From: Thermoanaerobaculia bacterium
GTDB taxonomy: Bacteria; Acidobacteriota; Thermoanaerobaculia; Multivoradales; J023
Direction: 5' to 3'
Assembly (NCBI GenBank): GCA_030431255.1
Contig: JAUIJL010000014.1
Coordinates: 1-64,000, forward strand
DNA length: 64,000 nt
How positions within the stretch are numbered: position 1 is the first letter of the stretch; each line of letters begins with the position of its first letter. The position numbers and the translations under genes were made by a program. The notes beneath the pieces are model-generated. The model was given only the letters and a program-made list of their open reading frames with translations. It had not been told where the DNA came from and did not search any database. Shown here one piece after another: positions 27,330 to 37,053 of this stretch.

Positions 27330-30300
27330 TCAGAAGGCCGCCGTTCCCGGGGACGGGCTGCCCTGGATTTGCCAGGCGCCGGCTGCTGAGGTGCGTTCGA
27401 TGGAGTCACCGGCGGGAGCGTCGCCCACGTCGGGCACACCGGCCGAGCCGGATTCGTCCATCAGGTTGCTGGTGTTGTTGGACCCGTAGATCACCGCGTC
27501 TTTGGGCACCGTGGAGCTGGTGACGCTGGAGCACGGCACGTCGAAGAGGGCCATGCCGTCGGCGGTGCTGCCGCTGTTTTGGATGTCCGGTGAGAAATCC
27601 TGCGACTGATCGAAGGTCGGGTTGTGGTTGGTGCTGTTGGAGGTCGTGCCGCCGACCACGAAAGTGGCGCCGGCCGCGACGGTTCCCGACAGCTGCAGGG
27701 TGGTGGTCGTGTAGTCGGATCCACCGGTGCCGAGGCAATATCCGGAGAGATCCACGGAGCCCGTGCCGTCGTTCTTCAGCTCCACCCACTCCAGGCCGTT
27801 GTCACTGCCCGAGGCGTCGTAGAAGACCTCGGAGAGCAGAAGGTCGCCGGTTCCGCCCCCTCCGCCCCCTCCGCCCCCTCCGCCGCCACCGCCGGAGAGG
27901 GAGGTGGAGTTGGGGGTCGGGCTGCTTTGGGCCTGCCAGGAGCCGGCGATGTCGGTGCGCTCGATGGAGCTGCCGCCGGAGACGTCGGCCACCTCGGGGC
28001 TGTTGGCGGAGCCGGTTTCATCGATCAGGCCGTTGGAGTTGCCACCGCCGTAGACCACTGCGTCCATGGGCACGGTGGTGCCCGTCACTTGGGCGCAGCG
28101 GACTCCGAAGAGGGCGACGCCGTCAGCGGTGGTGCCGCTGTTTTGCAAGCCGGGTGAGATCTCGTGCACTAGGTCGAAGCCGGGATTGGCGTTGTCGGCC
28201 GTCGAGTCCGGGCCGCCGACCACGAAGGTGCCACCGGCGGAGATCACACAGCCGCCGGAGCAGCCGTCGAGGGGAATCACACTGTTGGTGTAGTCCCCAC
28301 CGCCGGAGCCGATGCACAGATCGTCGAGCAGGATGTCGCCGGAGGTGGCGTTGTAGAGCTCGATCCATTCCAAACCACTGTCCGTGCCCGACGGGTCGTA
28401 CATGACCTCGCTCAGCAGCACGTCACCCGGACGCACCGTGAAAGCCCGACCGTCGATGCGGGTGCCGGGGGAGAAGAAGGCGTTATTCGATCCCGTGGCC
28501 GATTGATGCTGAACGAACGGGGCGTTGGAGTAGTCCGGGTCGCGCACGATCGACTCGTCGGAGCTCGCCTCAGAGCCGTAGGTCACGGCCTGGACCGTCG
28601 CGCTCGTGGCATCGGCGAGGGTCACCGTGTCGCCGGAGTTGTTGAGGCTCAGGCTGCCGGCGGTGAACACCAATCCGTTGTCGGCGGCGTTGCCGAAGTC
28701 GCCCGTGGGGGTGCCGCCGCCGAAGACCACCGCGGCCTCGCGGGCGGGCAAGGTGGTGCTCGCCGGGAAGGTGAATTTCACGCCTCCGGCATCGGAGATC
28801 GTCCAACCGGAGATGTCGACGTCCGTAAAGCCGGTGTTCAAGATCTCCACAAACTCGTCCTCAGTGGCGCTGCGGGTGCCGTCGCCGTTGGCATCACCGC
28901 TCGGACCGCTGGCCGGGTCGGCGAGGATCTCGCTGATCAGGACCTGCGGGAAATTGACCTCGTCCGAGAGGATATCCGCCCGTTCCCGGGGCAAGATTTG
29001 ATAGCCGTCGTCGAGGGTGACCCAGGAGTCGAATTGGCTTGAAATACCGACGATGTCGAACGCCTGGGTCGGCGAGTTGGCACCAGGGATGTCCGTGTCG
29101 CCGTCGATGCGCAGGGTCAGGGTGGAAGTGCCGCCGTCGTCGGTAATGGTGACGTTGCCGTTGCCGGTTTCAGGGATCGTGCCGCTGACGATCGATACAT
29201 CGTTGATGCGGATCAGCTCGCCTTCGGTGGCTTCACCGACTTGGGAGATGGTCACCACCTGGGCGGACGGCACGGTGCCGGAGCCGATGCGGGTGGAGCC
29301 GAAGTTGCCGTAGTCCTCGGCCACGCTGAGCTCGGCTTGACCTCCGAATTGCTCGATCTCGCCGATCCAGACCACGGTGTCACCACGTCCGATGGCGCTG
29401 TCGATGACCCTGTCGAAGATCTGCACACCGCCGGTGGCATCTTGCACGTAGGCCAGCGTGACGAAGTCGTGGAAGAGCCCCGGCTCCGCGGTCATGGTGC
29501 CCTCGACGCGCACGACACAGGTCTTGGTGGTCAGCACCTCGGCGCTGTTTTGGGTCCGGAAGTCGGCGATGTCGGTGGTGCCGGCGAAATAACAGCCCTG
29601 TTGGGAAAGCTCCGTTTGCGACGAGCTATCCGTGGCCGCGACTCGGAATTCCACCTTCTTGCCGTCGGTTTGGGCCGGGATCGTGCCCGTCCAGGTAATG
29701 CCCGACGACAAGCTCATGGCCACTGCAGTCTGGGAGACGCCGTCGACGTCGTAGCGGATCTCGGCGGAGCTGGTGTCTTCGAGCTTGGCGGTCACGGTGA
29801 CGCTTTGGGCGGCCGTGGGCACCCGCGGCGAGTGATCGACGCTGCGAATCGCGGGCGGATAGTCGCCGATCGTGCCCGTGCCTTCATCGGCCGAGAAGGA
29901 CGTCGCGGCGATGCCGCAGGCGTGGATGCGATAGCTGGTGCCGTCGGAGAGCAGGGTGATGGTGCCGGGCAGGCCGATCACCTCGCCGGCGGCGCTGTCG
30001 TCACAGTCGGCGATGGCGTCCGCCAGGGAGTCGTCGGCGCGGGTGTCGTTGGGGTCGGCGGGATTCTGTTGGTAGAAGAGGGGCGCATTGCCGTTGGTAT
30101 CGTCGGTGGCCAGGATCCGGCTGACGATGTTGGCCCGCGGGTGGCCGAAGGTATTTTCAATCGAGCTCTGATTGATCGCCACCTCGGCGGCCAAGTCGGT
30201 GAGGAAGTCTTGGGTGGAGCTGGTGTCGCTGCCGTGGTGATTGACGGTGTAGACATCGACGTCCATCACCTCCACGCCCGTGGGGGTTTCGATATCGGCC

Positions 30301-30947
30301 ACGCCCACGGCGGTATTGCCGGTCAGGTCACCGCCGATCCAGATGTCGACATCCCCGTATTCCACCACCATCGACACGGAGACGTTGTTCTCCCACTGGG
30401 CCGCGCCGGTGGTGTCGACGGTCGGGCCGCCGCACACCTCGCCGTTGACGGTGGTGAATTTCACCGTCACACCGCCGCCCAGGTCGAGGTCATAGGAAGA
30501 CGTGCTGCACGCCACGGTGGTGCGGTTATAGGCCGAAGCGCCGAAGGAATAGTCGGAGTAGGCGAAGGTCGAAGGCGTGCTCATGAAAGTGCCGCGGTCA
30601 TAGGCCACGGCGCCGCTGTTGAAGGGCACGTATTGGTAGACATTCTCCATCCGGCCGATGTGGTCCTCGTCGTAGTGGGTGGCGACGGTGTAATCGATAC
30701 CGGTGATGATGCCGGCGTCGATCAAGTCGTTGATGAAGTGCTCGATGCCTTCGTCCACGGACTTCAAGCCGGAACCGGCATCCACCAACATGGCTTTGCC
30801 GGTGGGTGAGACCACCAGGGTGGCGCTGCCCTGCTCGATGTCGGGGTAGTAGACCCGCAACGGCTGAGCGAGGGCCGGTAACGCGATCAAGAAGACAGCG
30901 ACCGCCAGCAGGGTCGCGCGAAGCTGAGAGAGGTGTTTGCCGGACAT
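27330..30947 (-). CDS. Secreted ComEC-like metallo-beta-lactamase-fold hydrolase with multiple lamin-tail domains
   Basis: Signal MSGKHLSQLRATLLAVAVFLIALPALAQ; MLVDAGSG...DYTVATHYDEDHIGRM; HHGSD; repeated LTD-like VLLSEVMYDPSGTDSGLEWIELYN / LLLSEVFYDASGSDNGLEWVELKN; poly-Gly linker. Listed ORF start (31277) is too far upstream. Confidence 0.82.
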   Translation of the reverse strand: MSGKHLSQLRATLLAVAVFLIALPALAQPLRVYYPDIEQGSATLVVSPTGKAMLVDAGSGLKSVDEGIEHFINDLIDAGIITGIDYTVATHYDEDHIGRMENVYQYVPFNSGAVAYDRGTFMSTPSTFAYSDYSFGASAYNRTTVACSTSSYDLDLGGGVTVKFTTVNGEVCGGPTVDTTGAAQWENNVSVSMVVEYGDVDIWIGGDLTGNTAVGVADIETPTGVEVMDVDVYTVNHHGSDTSSTQDFLTDLAAEVAINQSSIENTFGHPRANIVSRILATDDTNGNAPLFYQQNPADPNDTRADDSLADAIADCDDSAAGEVIGLPGTITLLSDGTSYRIHACGIAATSFSADEGTGTIGDYPPAIRSVDHSPRVPTAAQSVTVTAKLEDTSSAEIRYDVDGVSQTAVAMSLSSGITWTGTIPAQTDGKKVEFRVAATDSSSQTELSQQGCYFAGTTDIADFRTQNSAEVLTTKTCVVRVEGTMTAEPGLFHDFVTLAYVQDATGGVQIFDRVIDSAIGRGDTVVWIGEIEQFGGQAELSVAEDYGNFGSTRIGSGTVPSAQVVTISQVGEATEGELIRINDVSIVSGTIPETGNGNVTITDDGGTSTLTLRIDGDTDIPGANSPTQAFDIVGISSQFDSWVTLDDGYQILPRERADILSDEVNFPQVLISEILADPASGPSGDANGDGTRSATEDEFVEILNTGFTDVDISGWTISDAGGVKFTFPASTTLPAREAAVVFGGGTPTGDFGNAADNGLVFTAGSLSLNNSGDTVTLADATSATVQAVTYGSEASSDESIVRDPDYSNAPFVQHQSATGSNNAFFSPGTRIDGRAFTVRPGDVLLSEVMYDPSGTDSGLEWIELYNATSGDILLDDLCIGSGGGDYTNSVIPLDGCSGGCVISAGGTFVVGGPDSTADNANPGFDLVHEISPGLQNSGTTADGVALFGVRCAQVTGTTVPMDAVVYGGGNSNGLIDETGSANSPEVADVSGGSSIERTDIAGSWQAQSSPTPNSTSLSGGGGGGGGGGGGGGTGDLLLSEVFYDASGSDNGLEWVELKNDGTGSVDLSGYCLGTGGSDYTTTTLQLSGTVAAGATFVVGGTTSNSTNHNPTFDQSQDFSPDIQNSGSTADGMALFDVPCSSVTSSTVPKDAVIYGSNNTSNLMDESGSAGVPDVGDAPAGDSIERTSAAGAWQIQGSPSPGTAAF

Positions 30948-31206
30948 GGAATCTCCTTCTGGGGGAAAGGCTGATGAAAGACGAACGGCGGATGGCGATC
31001 CGCGGGCGGCGATCCGCGGGCGGCGGTCCGCGCACAGTCCGCAGGCGGCGGGCCTCGTCGATGGATCAATCGTCCAAGGCGACGGGAAGAGGCAAGAGGA
31101 TTCGCCGCTTCTGAGTGAGGCGGCAACGAAGAGGATCTGCGAGGTGATAGATCTTAGCCCAACGGCGTGCAGATCGCTAAAAGATTCCGTCAAGGTGGAG
31201 TAAGGG

Positions 31207-31303
31207 GGAGGTGTCCGAGCGTAGGGACGGGGCTTGTCCCCGTCCGCTCTCCCGGCAATCGGAACGGACGGGGGCAAGCCCGGGGCAAGCCCCGCCTCTA
31301 CGT
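31207..31303. repeat. Inverted pair of the GGGGCTTGCCCC palindromic repeat (BIME-like)
   Basis: cgtagggacggggcttgtccccgtccg ... cggacgggggcaagcccggggcaagccccgcctctacg. Confidence 0.75.
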
Positions 31304-31311
31304 CGGATCGA

Positions 31312-31463
31312 CTAAATCGGCCAGCTCGCCTCAGGCCGTGAGCGCCAAATCCAAGCGATGTAATCGCTCAGCGGCGGTGTCTGCCCGAGCCGGCGGAGCT
31401 GGGATGCCGCCTGGGCTCGATGGTGGGTGGTGTGGGCGCAAAAAAGGTTTTTAGGTCCATGTG
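31312..31463 (-). pseudogene. C-terminal remnant of a DinB-family protein
   Basis: Minus-strand frame reads GPKNLFCAHTTHHRAQAASQLRRLGQTPPLSDYIAWIWRSRPEASWPI*, matching the HxxHRgQ..LR.lG..PP..D DinB-family C-terminus; no N-terminal part upstream. Confidence 0.6.
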
Positions 31464-31509
31464 CATTCCTCGGACTTACACGGTTCTTTGAGAATACGGA
31501 TCTCAGGGT

Positions 31510-32835
31510 CTAAGGCACCTGACTCGACCAAGATGTGGTGTCGCCGGATTCGAAACCATCGGTGAAAAGCTCAGACGGGCCACTGAGCCGATAGACGGTG
31601 GAGCCGTTGGCGAGGTAGAGCTCGCCGTTTTGATCTTCGCCGAAAGTGACGATGTTGGTCAGGGAAATGTCCAGCTCCTCGGTGGTCCAGGGGCCGTCGA
31701 AGCTGTCGGCGGCCCAGAGCCGGCCGCTGCACCAATCGCCGTAAAGATAACGTCCGGTGAGCATCGGAATGCTCGGCCCGCGGTAGACGTAACCGCCGGT
31801 GATAGAGCAATTACCATCGACACCGGTGGCATATTCCAGAATCGGCAGGGTGTAGCTCGGATCGTCGCAGGACGCGGTGGTCGCGGGGCAGGCGGGGTCG
31901 ATGGGGTCCGGATCATGGCAGGTGGTGCCTTCCATGATCCGCCAGCCATAATTCTCGCCGCCGGAGCTGGAAGCGGGTTGGAAATCGACTTCCTCGCGGG
32001 TGTTTTGGCCGACGTCGGCGATGTAAAGATCGCCGGTGACGCGATCGAAGGAGAATCGCCAGGGCTGGCGCAGGCCCAGGGCCCACACCTCGGCAGGGGG
32101 CTCGCCCTTGCCGCCGAATGGGTTGTCCACGGGAATGCCGTAGTGGGGCGGTGTAGAAACATTTTGATCCACGTCGATGCGCAGGAGCTTGCCTTGGAAT
32201 CGATCACCGGTTTGGGAGTTGCAGTTGGTGTCGGTCTGGGGTCCACCGTCGCCGTAGCCGATGTAAAGATAACCGTCGGGTCCGAATTGAATTTGACCCC
32301 CGCGATGGAGGGTGGTGGATTGAGCGACGGTGATTAGGATCACACTGCTGCCGGGATTGGCGACGTCGGGGTCCTTCGACACCGAGTATCGAGCCACCAC
32401 CGAGGCATCGGAAGTGTCGGAGTAGTGGACGAAGAAGAAACCGTTGGTGTCGTAATCCGGGTGAAAGGCAATGCTTTTGATGCCACCCTCGAATCCGCTG
32501 CCCATCAGACTGCTGATATCCAAGAAGGTCGACAGCGGCAGCGTGCCGTCGTAGATCAAGATCTCACCGTCCTGGGTGGCGATAAAAAGACGGCTGTCTC
32601 CGGCATTGACGATGCTCACCGGGCTGCTGACGGACGCGATCGATGTCAGCTCGAGGCCGGAGGCGCCGAACGGCTCGGCCGAGCTGTGGGCCGGAGACCC
32701 GGTGCCCAGAGTCGCAGCGGGCATGGAGCCGCTGCAGACGGAGGCACAGAAGAAGGCACAGAGGAAGGCACAGAGGAAGGCACAGACAAGCAGAGCCAAG
32801 GATCCAGAAACGCGGCAAGAAGAGCTCGAAGACAT
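31510..32835 (-). CDS. Secreted PQQ-dependent sugar dehydrogenase-like (glucose/sorbosone dehydrogenase) protein
   Basis: GGIKSIAFHPDYDTNGFFFVHYSD, HRGGQIQFGPDGYLYIGYGDGG, WALGLRQPWRFSFDRVTGDLYIADVGQNTREEVDF; C-terminal DGFESGDTTSWSS. Confidence 0.88.
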   Translation of the reverse strand: MSSSSSCRVSGSLALLVCAFLCAFLCAFFCASVCSGSMPAATLGTGSPAHSSAEPFGASGLELTSIASVSSPVSIVNAGDSRLFIATQDGEILIYDGTLPLSTFLDISSLMGSGFEGGIKSIAFHPDYDTNGFFFVHYSDTSDASVVARYSVSKDPDVANPGSSVILITVAQSTTLHRGGQIQFGPDGYLYIGYGDGGPQTDTNCNSQTGDRFQGKLLRIDVDQNVSTPPHYGIPVDNPFGGKGEPPAEVWALGLRQPWRFSFDRVTGDLYIADVGQNTREEVDFQPASSSGGENYGWRIMEGTTCHDPDPIDPACPATTASCDDPSYTLPILEYATGVDGNCSITGGYVYRGPSIPMLTGRYLYGDWCSGRLWAADSFDGPWTTEELDISLTNIVTFGEDQNGELYLANGSTVYRLSGPSELFTDGFESGDTTSWSSQVP

Positions 32836-32943
32836 CGCTTCCTCCGGAAGTGGGTTGGAGACGAAAGCGAGAGTGATTGAATCGACAGGAGATGTCTCAG
32901 AGCATAGAGCTTGCCCGCGGTGGCTTCAAGGGGCCACCAAGTT

Positions 32944-35900
32944 TCAAGGAGCCCCTGGAGCTGAAGCCGACGGTTCTGTAGTGATTGGGGACGGCGGTTT
33001 TTCTCCGGGCATGGTTGGAATTGTCTCGACAGAGGGTGCGACTTGCAGAGTCGAAGCGCCCGCTGACTCTCCTCGAGCTTTCCGCAGCTTGATATACCTC
33101 AGGTGGCGCTCCAAAGCCTTCTGATTGGTACCCCCTTCAATTTCTGCCAAGATCTCGCCGTTAGACCCAATAAAGAACGAATAGGGAACGCCATTCAGTC
33201 CCCAGGACTCCCCCATACCACCTTGCCCGGGCAGCACCGTGGGGTAGATGGATCCGAGTTGGTTTGCCTCATACGCGATTTCTTCGTGGGACATGCCCTC
33301 GTCCAGGGAGACACCCAACACTTCCACCTCCGGATGATTCTCGGCGAACGCCGAGAGCTCCGGGATCTCGTCCCGGCAAGGCGGGCACCACGTTGCCCAG
33401 AAGTTGACCAGCACGTAGTCTTTGGGCGAGTCGCTGAGGTCGCGGCGGCTTCCGTCGCGGAAGCGGACGGTTTGTTTAAGGTCGAAGACGGTTTTGGGGG
33501 CTTTGGAGGTCACCAACGGCCTGCGCGGGATGAGCTCGAATAGAAGTTTCTTCCGTTCCGCATGCTCGCGCCATATTTCGATGACGTTTTTGTTGGTTTG
33601 AGAGGCTGCTTGTTGCAGGGCGTCGCCAAAAGTATGACGATCGACGCAGGTGTCCTCCCAGACGTCCTCTTCCAAGAGAGCAGTCCGAGCGGTAAGACCG
33701 CCTCGGGCGCCAAATTCAAGCAGAGCATCGCAGGCGGCGGTAGCCAGAGGTGGCTCTAGATCCGGTCTCTTCAGCCATGTCAGGAGTGTCTCCAAGGTGG
33801 GACCGTCACCGTCGTAGTCCCCATCCAACACGGTAACCCCGCGCAACAGTCGCTCCCGAAGCTCCAAATCGGTGTTTGGGTCGTCGGCCAAGGTCAAGAG
33901 CAGATTAGCCGTGCCCCTCGGGTCGAGGTCTTCGAGATAGGCGGCGGCGTATTGTGTCAGTGATTCATGGGTTTGTGGATCCGAGAAAACCTTCACAAGG
34001 CCCTCTTTTTCGGGCCACATACCGATTTGATAGAGAGACTCGATCATGATGGTTCGGATACCCCAAGGCACTTCGGGATTGACCAAGAGATCGCGTAGGA
34101 ATTGTCGGGATTTGTCGTCCGCTGGGGCCCCGTTCTCGAAGACCAGCCGGATCCCTGTAGCGCAGGTGCCCAGAATCGTATTGAGCTCCACATCGGACGG
34201 ATCGGAAGTCACGCCCGGAACCAACTCGCTGATAATGTCCTGCAAGGGAGTGACGGCAAAGAGACCGCCCATATTTCCGAGGCCGGTGCAAGCAGCACCC
34301 CGATGGTCCCAGGTGTGATCAGCGTTTCGGACTACACCAGCGAGGAATTCTCCGAGTTTTCCTAGGATCTCTTGGCCGCCGGGGAAATTGTTTTCCGAGA
34401 CCAAGGGCGAGATGTCGTCCGCCAGCTGTCCCGCTGCGGTGATGATGCTTGGGACCGCAGCGACTTGCTCGATGACTTGCTCTGCGGCTCTATCTTCGAG
34501 CTTCTCAAGCGACAGAAAGACCTGCTCAGCTGCCAGCAATCCTCCGATATTTGTTAAGCCTGTGGCGGCGGCGGCCCGGATGTCGTTGGGTTTGTCTTCA
34601 TCACTCAGCACGTTGCCTAGAATTTTGGCCGCTTCGTAGACTAGCTGCGGCCGCCCGATCCGATGGAGATGACCGACTTGGCCGAGGTAGGAGACGACTC
34701 GACCGAGCTGTAGGATCGAGAGGTCCTTGTTGTTGTTGACCAACTCGACGGCCTGTGCAAGTGCGTCAGCGCTGTTATTGGAAAATACGTTTTTTAGTTT
34801 TTGCGTGCTCTTTCCACCACCTCCACTGGACGGCCCCAGGTCAGAGCCGGTGATGCTTCCCGGCGCGCGCTCTCGGGGGGCGACCACCACCTCTGCGACA
34901 CATTTTTGGGGCACGGTTTGCAGCGACCATCGTCCAGGAGCGAGCACGGTACCTTCGACCCTGGATTCTAAAATGGTCAGATCTGTGGTTTTGCCACGAG
35001 GGTAGTCGAGGAGGTGACCAATGCGGGCCCCGGCGACCGCGACTTGAATTTCTGTCCACCTGCGAGCGAAAAACTCTGCCGCCTGAGGGGCCAGCTGATA
35101 GGTGGCGGGTTGGGGCAAGGCGTTTCGAATTTGCAGCAACACATCTGGGCATGGATTGGCCTCTAGATGGTCCAGAAGCTCACGGATCTTCAATAGATAG
35201 GCCTGACTCTGGTCCAGCTCGCCCCGTCGACGGGCTGACACCAAGTCCCGCTCGCGCATGGCCACCTCTGTGGACAGGTCAAGGGCGTGCTCCACCTGCG
35301 CGGAAGAGCAAGTGCTGGGGCTGTCTGGAGACACACCGAAGAGCTGCTGTAGCTGCTGCTGAAGGTCTTGGGGACTCAGGCCGTTGGAATCGGCTGAGGG
35401 CGGCTTGTCGACGATAGACGATGAGGGATTTTCCTTATCTTTGTCCGCTCCCTCGTCCCTCTTCGGCACCTCAAGGCAGTCCTCGCTCTTCTTAAGGTGA
35501 ACTATCACGTGCTCACGGCCGACGATGGAGGTGGCGAGCACACCGTGAGCCACGGGAACCAGGACTGCGGTGACTGCTAGGCAGGTGATCATCAGCGGCT
35601 CGAGGATCTTTTGAATCACGGCTCCGTAGGGGAGGCGCCAATCGAGTTGCGCCTCCGGCTCGTCGATGGCGGCTTCGCGGTCTTCGGAATCTTCGACTGG
35701 CCCCTGACTTTCGGCCAGATCGATTTGCGCGTCGGCCGCCGCTTGGGTCGAAGCGGAATTGGAGGTTTCGTCGGGGTCGGCCTCTCGGGAACTTGCTACT
35801 TGGAGCTCATGCGGCGCGGGATCGTGATACGCCGCCTCAGAGGCGACGTCATCTATGTGTGGTTCGGTAGTCTGGTCGGCGGTTTCCGGTGTTTCGGGCA

Positions 35901-36798
35901 CTTTGGCTTCTGACTCGAATTCCGGCGTTTCCAACTCAGCCTTCGCCTTTTGATGCTCCAACCAGCCTCTCCACGCTCTGACCGCAACCGCCAGCTCGCA
36001 GAGGATAACTAGCCAGATGACAACCCAGCCGAAGAGCTCACGGGCTTCGTGGCGCACCGCACCTCGGCGGATGGAATAGCCAGACGAGGTGGAATTGGCC
36101 GTTCGGCTGGAACCGTTGAGCAGACCCGTGAATTGAAGGGTTGAAAGTAGCCGGCTTTCGGTTGGCACGGTGGCCCGCTCAGTGGTGCGGATTTCTTTTT
36201 GGGTCGACCAGAAAATCGACTCTCGATCTTCTTCAATCGTCTCAACCAAATCAGCCCGCACCGCCGGGCGATTATTTGGATCCGCCAGCCGGGCGACCCC
36301 AACCAAACCGATGAGTAAGTCGACCGCTACGGCCAAGCAAATGACGGAGAATACCAAAGCCAAATTGCGCCTGGAGAGCCATCGAACCACCGTCGGATGA
36401 TCCTTCAACATGACCGCAGCCATGGCGGCAAGCAGCCCGAGAATTAGGACGCCTACCCGTAGCCAGCTGCCGAAGACCACACTCAAGGCGTCTACCGTTG
36501 CGGCCGCTCCCACTTCCACTAGGGCGGTTGGATCCATGGAAATCATCGGTAAGCCGGCGACTCCATAGGAACCGGTGCGAGACAGAAATCCCACCACGAG
36601 CAGCGCGGTACCGACGCCTGCAGCGCCGCCCAGGAGCTTGACGAATCCAGAGAGTCGACGGACCGGAGCTGTAAAATCGATGGGCTTGTCGGACGGCTCC
36701 GGAGCAGGCTTGGCAAGATCTTGGTTTGGGCCTGTGGTCTCTACGGTGGCCGGTTTGAGGATTTTTTCTTCCGTGGATTGAGTGGGTATTTCGGACAC
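32944..36798 (-). CDS. Large membrane protein with HEAT-like repeats and C-terminal TlpA-like thioredoxin domain
   Basis: N-terminal TM segments; central alpha-helical repeats; C-term DYVLVNFWATWCPPCRDEIPELSAFAENHPEVEVLGVSLDEG. Confidence 0.82.
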   Translation of the reverse strand: MSEIPTQSTEEKILKPATVETTGPNQDLAKPAPEPSDKPIDFTAPVRRLSGFVKLLGGAAGVGTALLVVGFLSRTGSYGVAGLPMISMDPTALVEVGAAATVDALSVVFGSWLRVGVLILGLLAAMAAVMLKDHPTVVRWLSRRNLALVFSVICLAVAVDLLIGLVGVARLADPNNRPAVRADLVETIEEDRESIFWSTQKEIRTTERATVPTESRLLSTLQFTGLLNGSSRTANSTSSGYSIRRGAVRHEARELFGWVVIWLVILCELAVAVRAWRGWLEHQKAKAELETPEFESEAKVPETPETADQTTEPHIDDVASEAAYHDPAPHELQVASSREADPDETSNSASTQAAADAQIDLAESQGPVEDSEDREAAIDEPEAQLDWRLPYGAVIQKILEPLMITCLAVTAVLVPVAHGVLATSIVGREHVIVHLKKSEDCLEVPKRDEGADKDKENPSSSIVDKPPSADSNGLSPQDLQQQLQQLFGVSPDSPSTCSSAQVEHALDLSTEVAMRERDLVSARRRGELDQSQAYLLKIRELLDHLEANPCPDVLLQIRNALPQPATYQLAPQAAEFFARRWTEIQVAVAGARIGHLLDYPRGKTTDLTILESRVEGTVLAPGRWSLQTVPQKCVAEVVVAPRERAPGSITGSDLGPSSGGGGKSTQKLKNVFSNNSADALAQAVELVNNNKDLSILQLGRVVSYLGQVGHLHRIGRPQLVYEAAKILGNVLSDEDKPNDIRAAAATGLTNIGGLLAAEQVFLSLEKLEDRAAEQVIEQVAAVPSIITAAGQLADDISPLVSENNFPGGQEILGKLGEFLAGVVRNADHTWDHRGAACTGLGNMGGLFAVTPLQDIISELVPGVTSDPSDVELNTILGTCATGIRLVFENGAPADDKSRQFLRDLLVNPEVPWGIRTIMIESLYQIGMWPEKEGLVKVFSDPQTHESLTQYAAAYLEDLDPRGTANLLLTLADDPNTDLELRERLLRGVTVLDGDYDGDGPTLETLLTWLKRPDLEPPLATAACDALLEFGARGGLTARTALLEEDVWEDTCVDRHTFGDALQQAASQTNKNVIEIWREHAERKKLLFELIPRRPLVTSKAPKTVFDLKQTVRFRDGSRRDLSDSPKDYVLVNFWATWCPPCRDEIPELSAFAENHPEVEVLGVSLDEGMSHEEIAYEANQLGSIYPTVLPGQGGMGESWGLNGVPYSFFIGSNGEILAEIEGGTNQKALERHLRYIKLRKARGESAGASTLQVAPSVETIPTMPGEKPPSPITTEPSASAPGAP

Positions 36799-37053
36799 GA
36801 TAGGGCTCCAGGTTTCATCCCAACGAGTAGGTTCGGTTTACAGCGACTCGGAGCAGGGCTCCGCGCAATCTTTTTTTACAGCGCAAAGAAGCGTGTGGAG
36901 CCACCAAATAGATCGATGACCACGTTCGGGAAAAGCCGAAAAAGTCCTATGTCTTTGGGTTTGCTGATCTTCGCCGTTGAAACCAGCCACCGTCTTTTCA
37001 CGTAAAAAAGCGCAAACCCAGATGTCCATGCCATTGATCGAAAGGAAGCTTCT

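Noticed and set aside
27853-27897. CCCTCCGCC tandem repeat considered as CRISPR or satellite
   Set aside because: In-frame poly-Gly linker in the LTD protein; no spacers.
29241-30809. 522-aa plus-strand ORF antisense to the MBL/LTD gene
   Set aside because: Low-complexity VGDGHHLGGRHGAGADAGG-type translation; antisense artefact of GC-rich coding.
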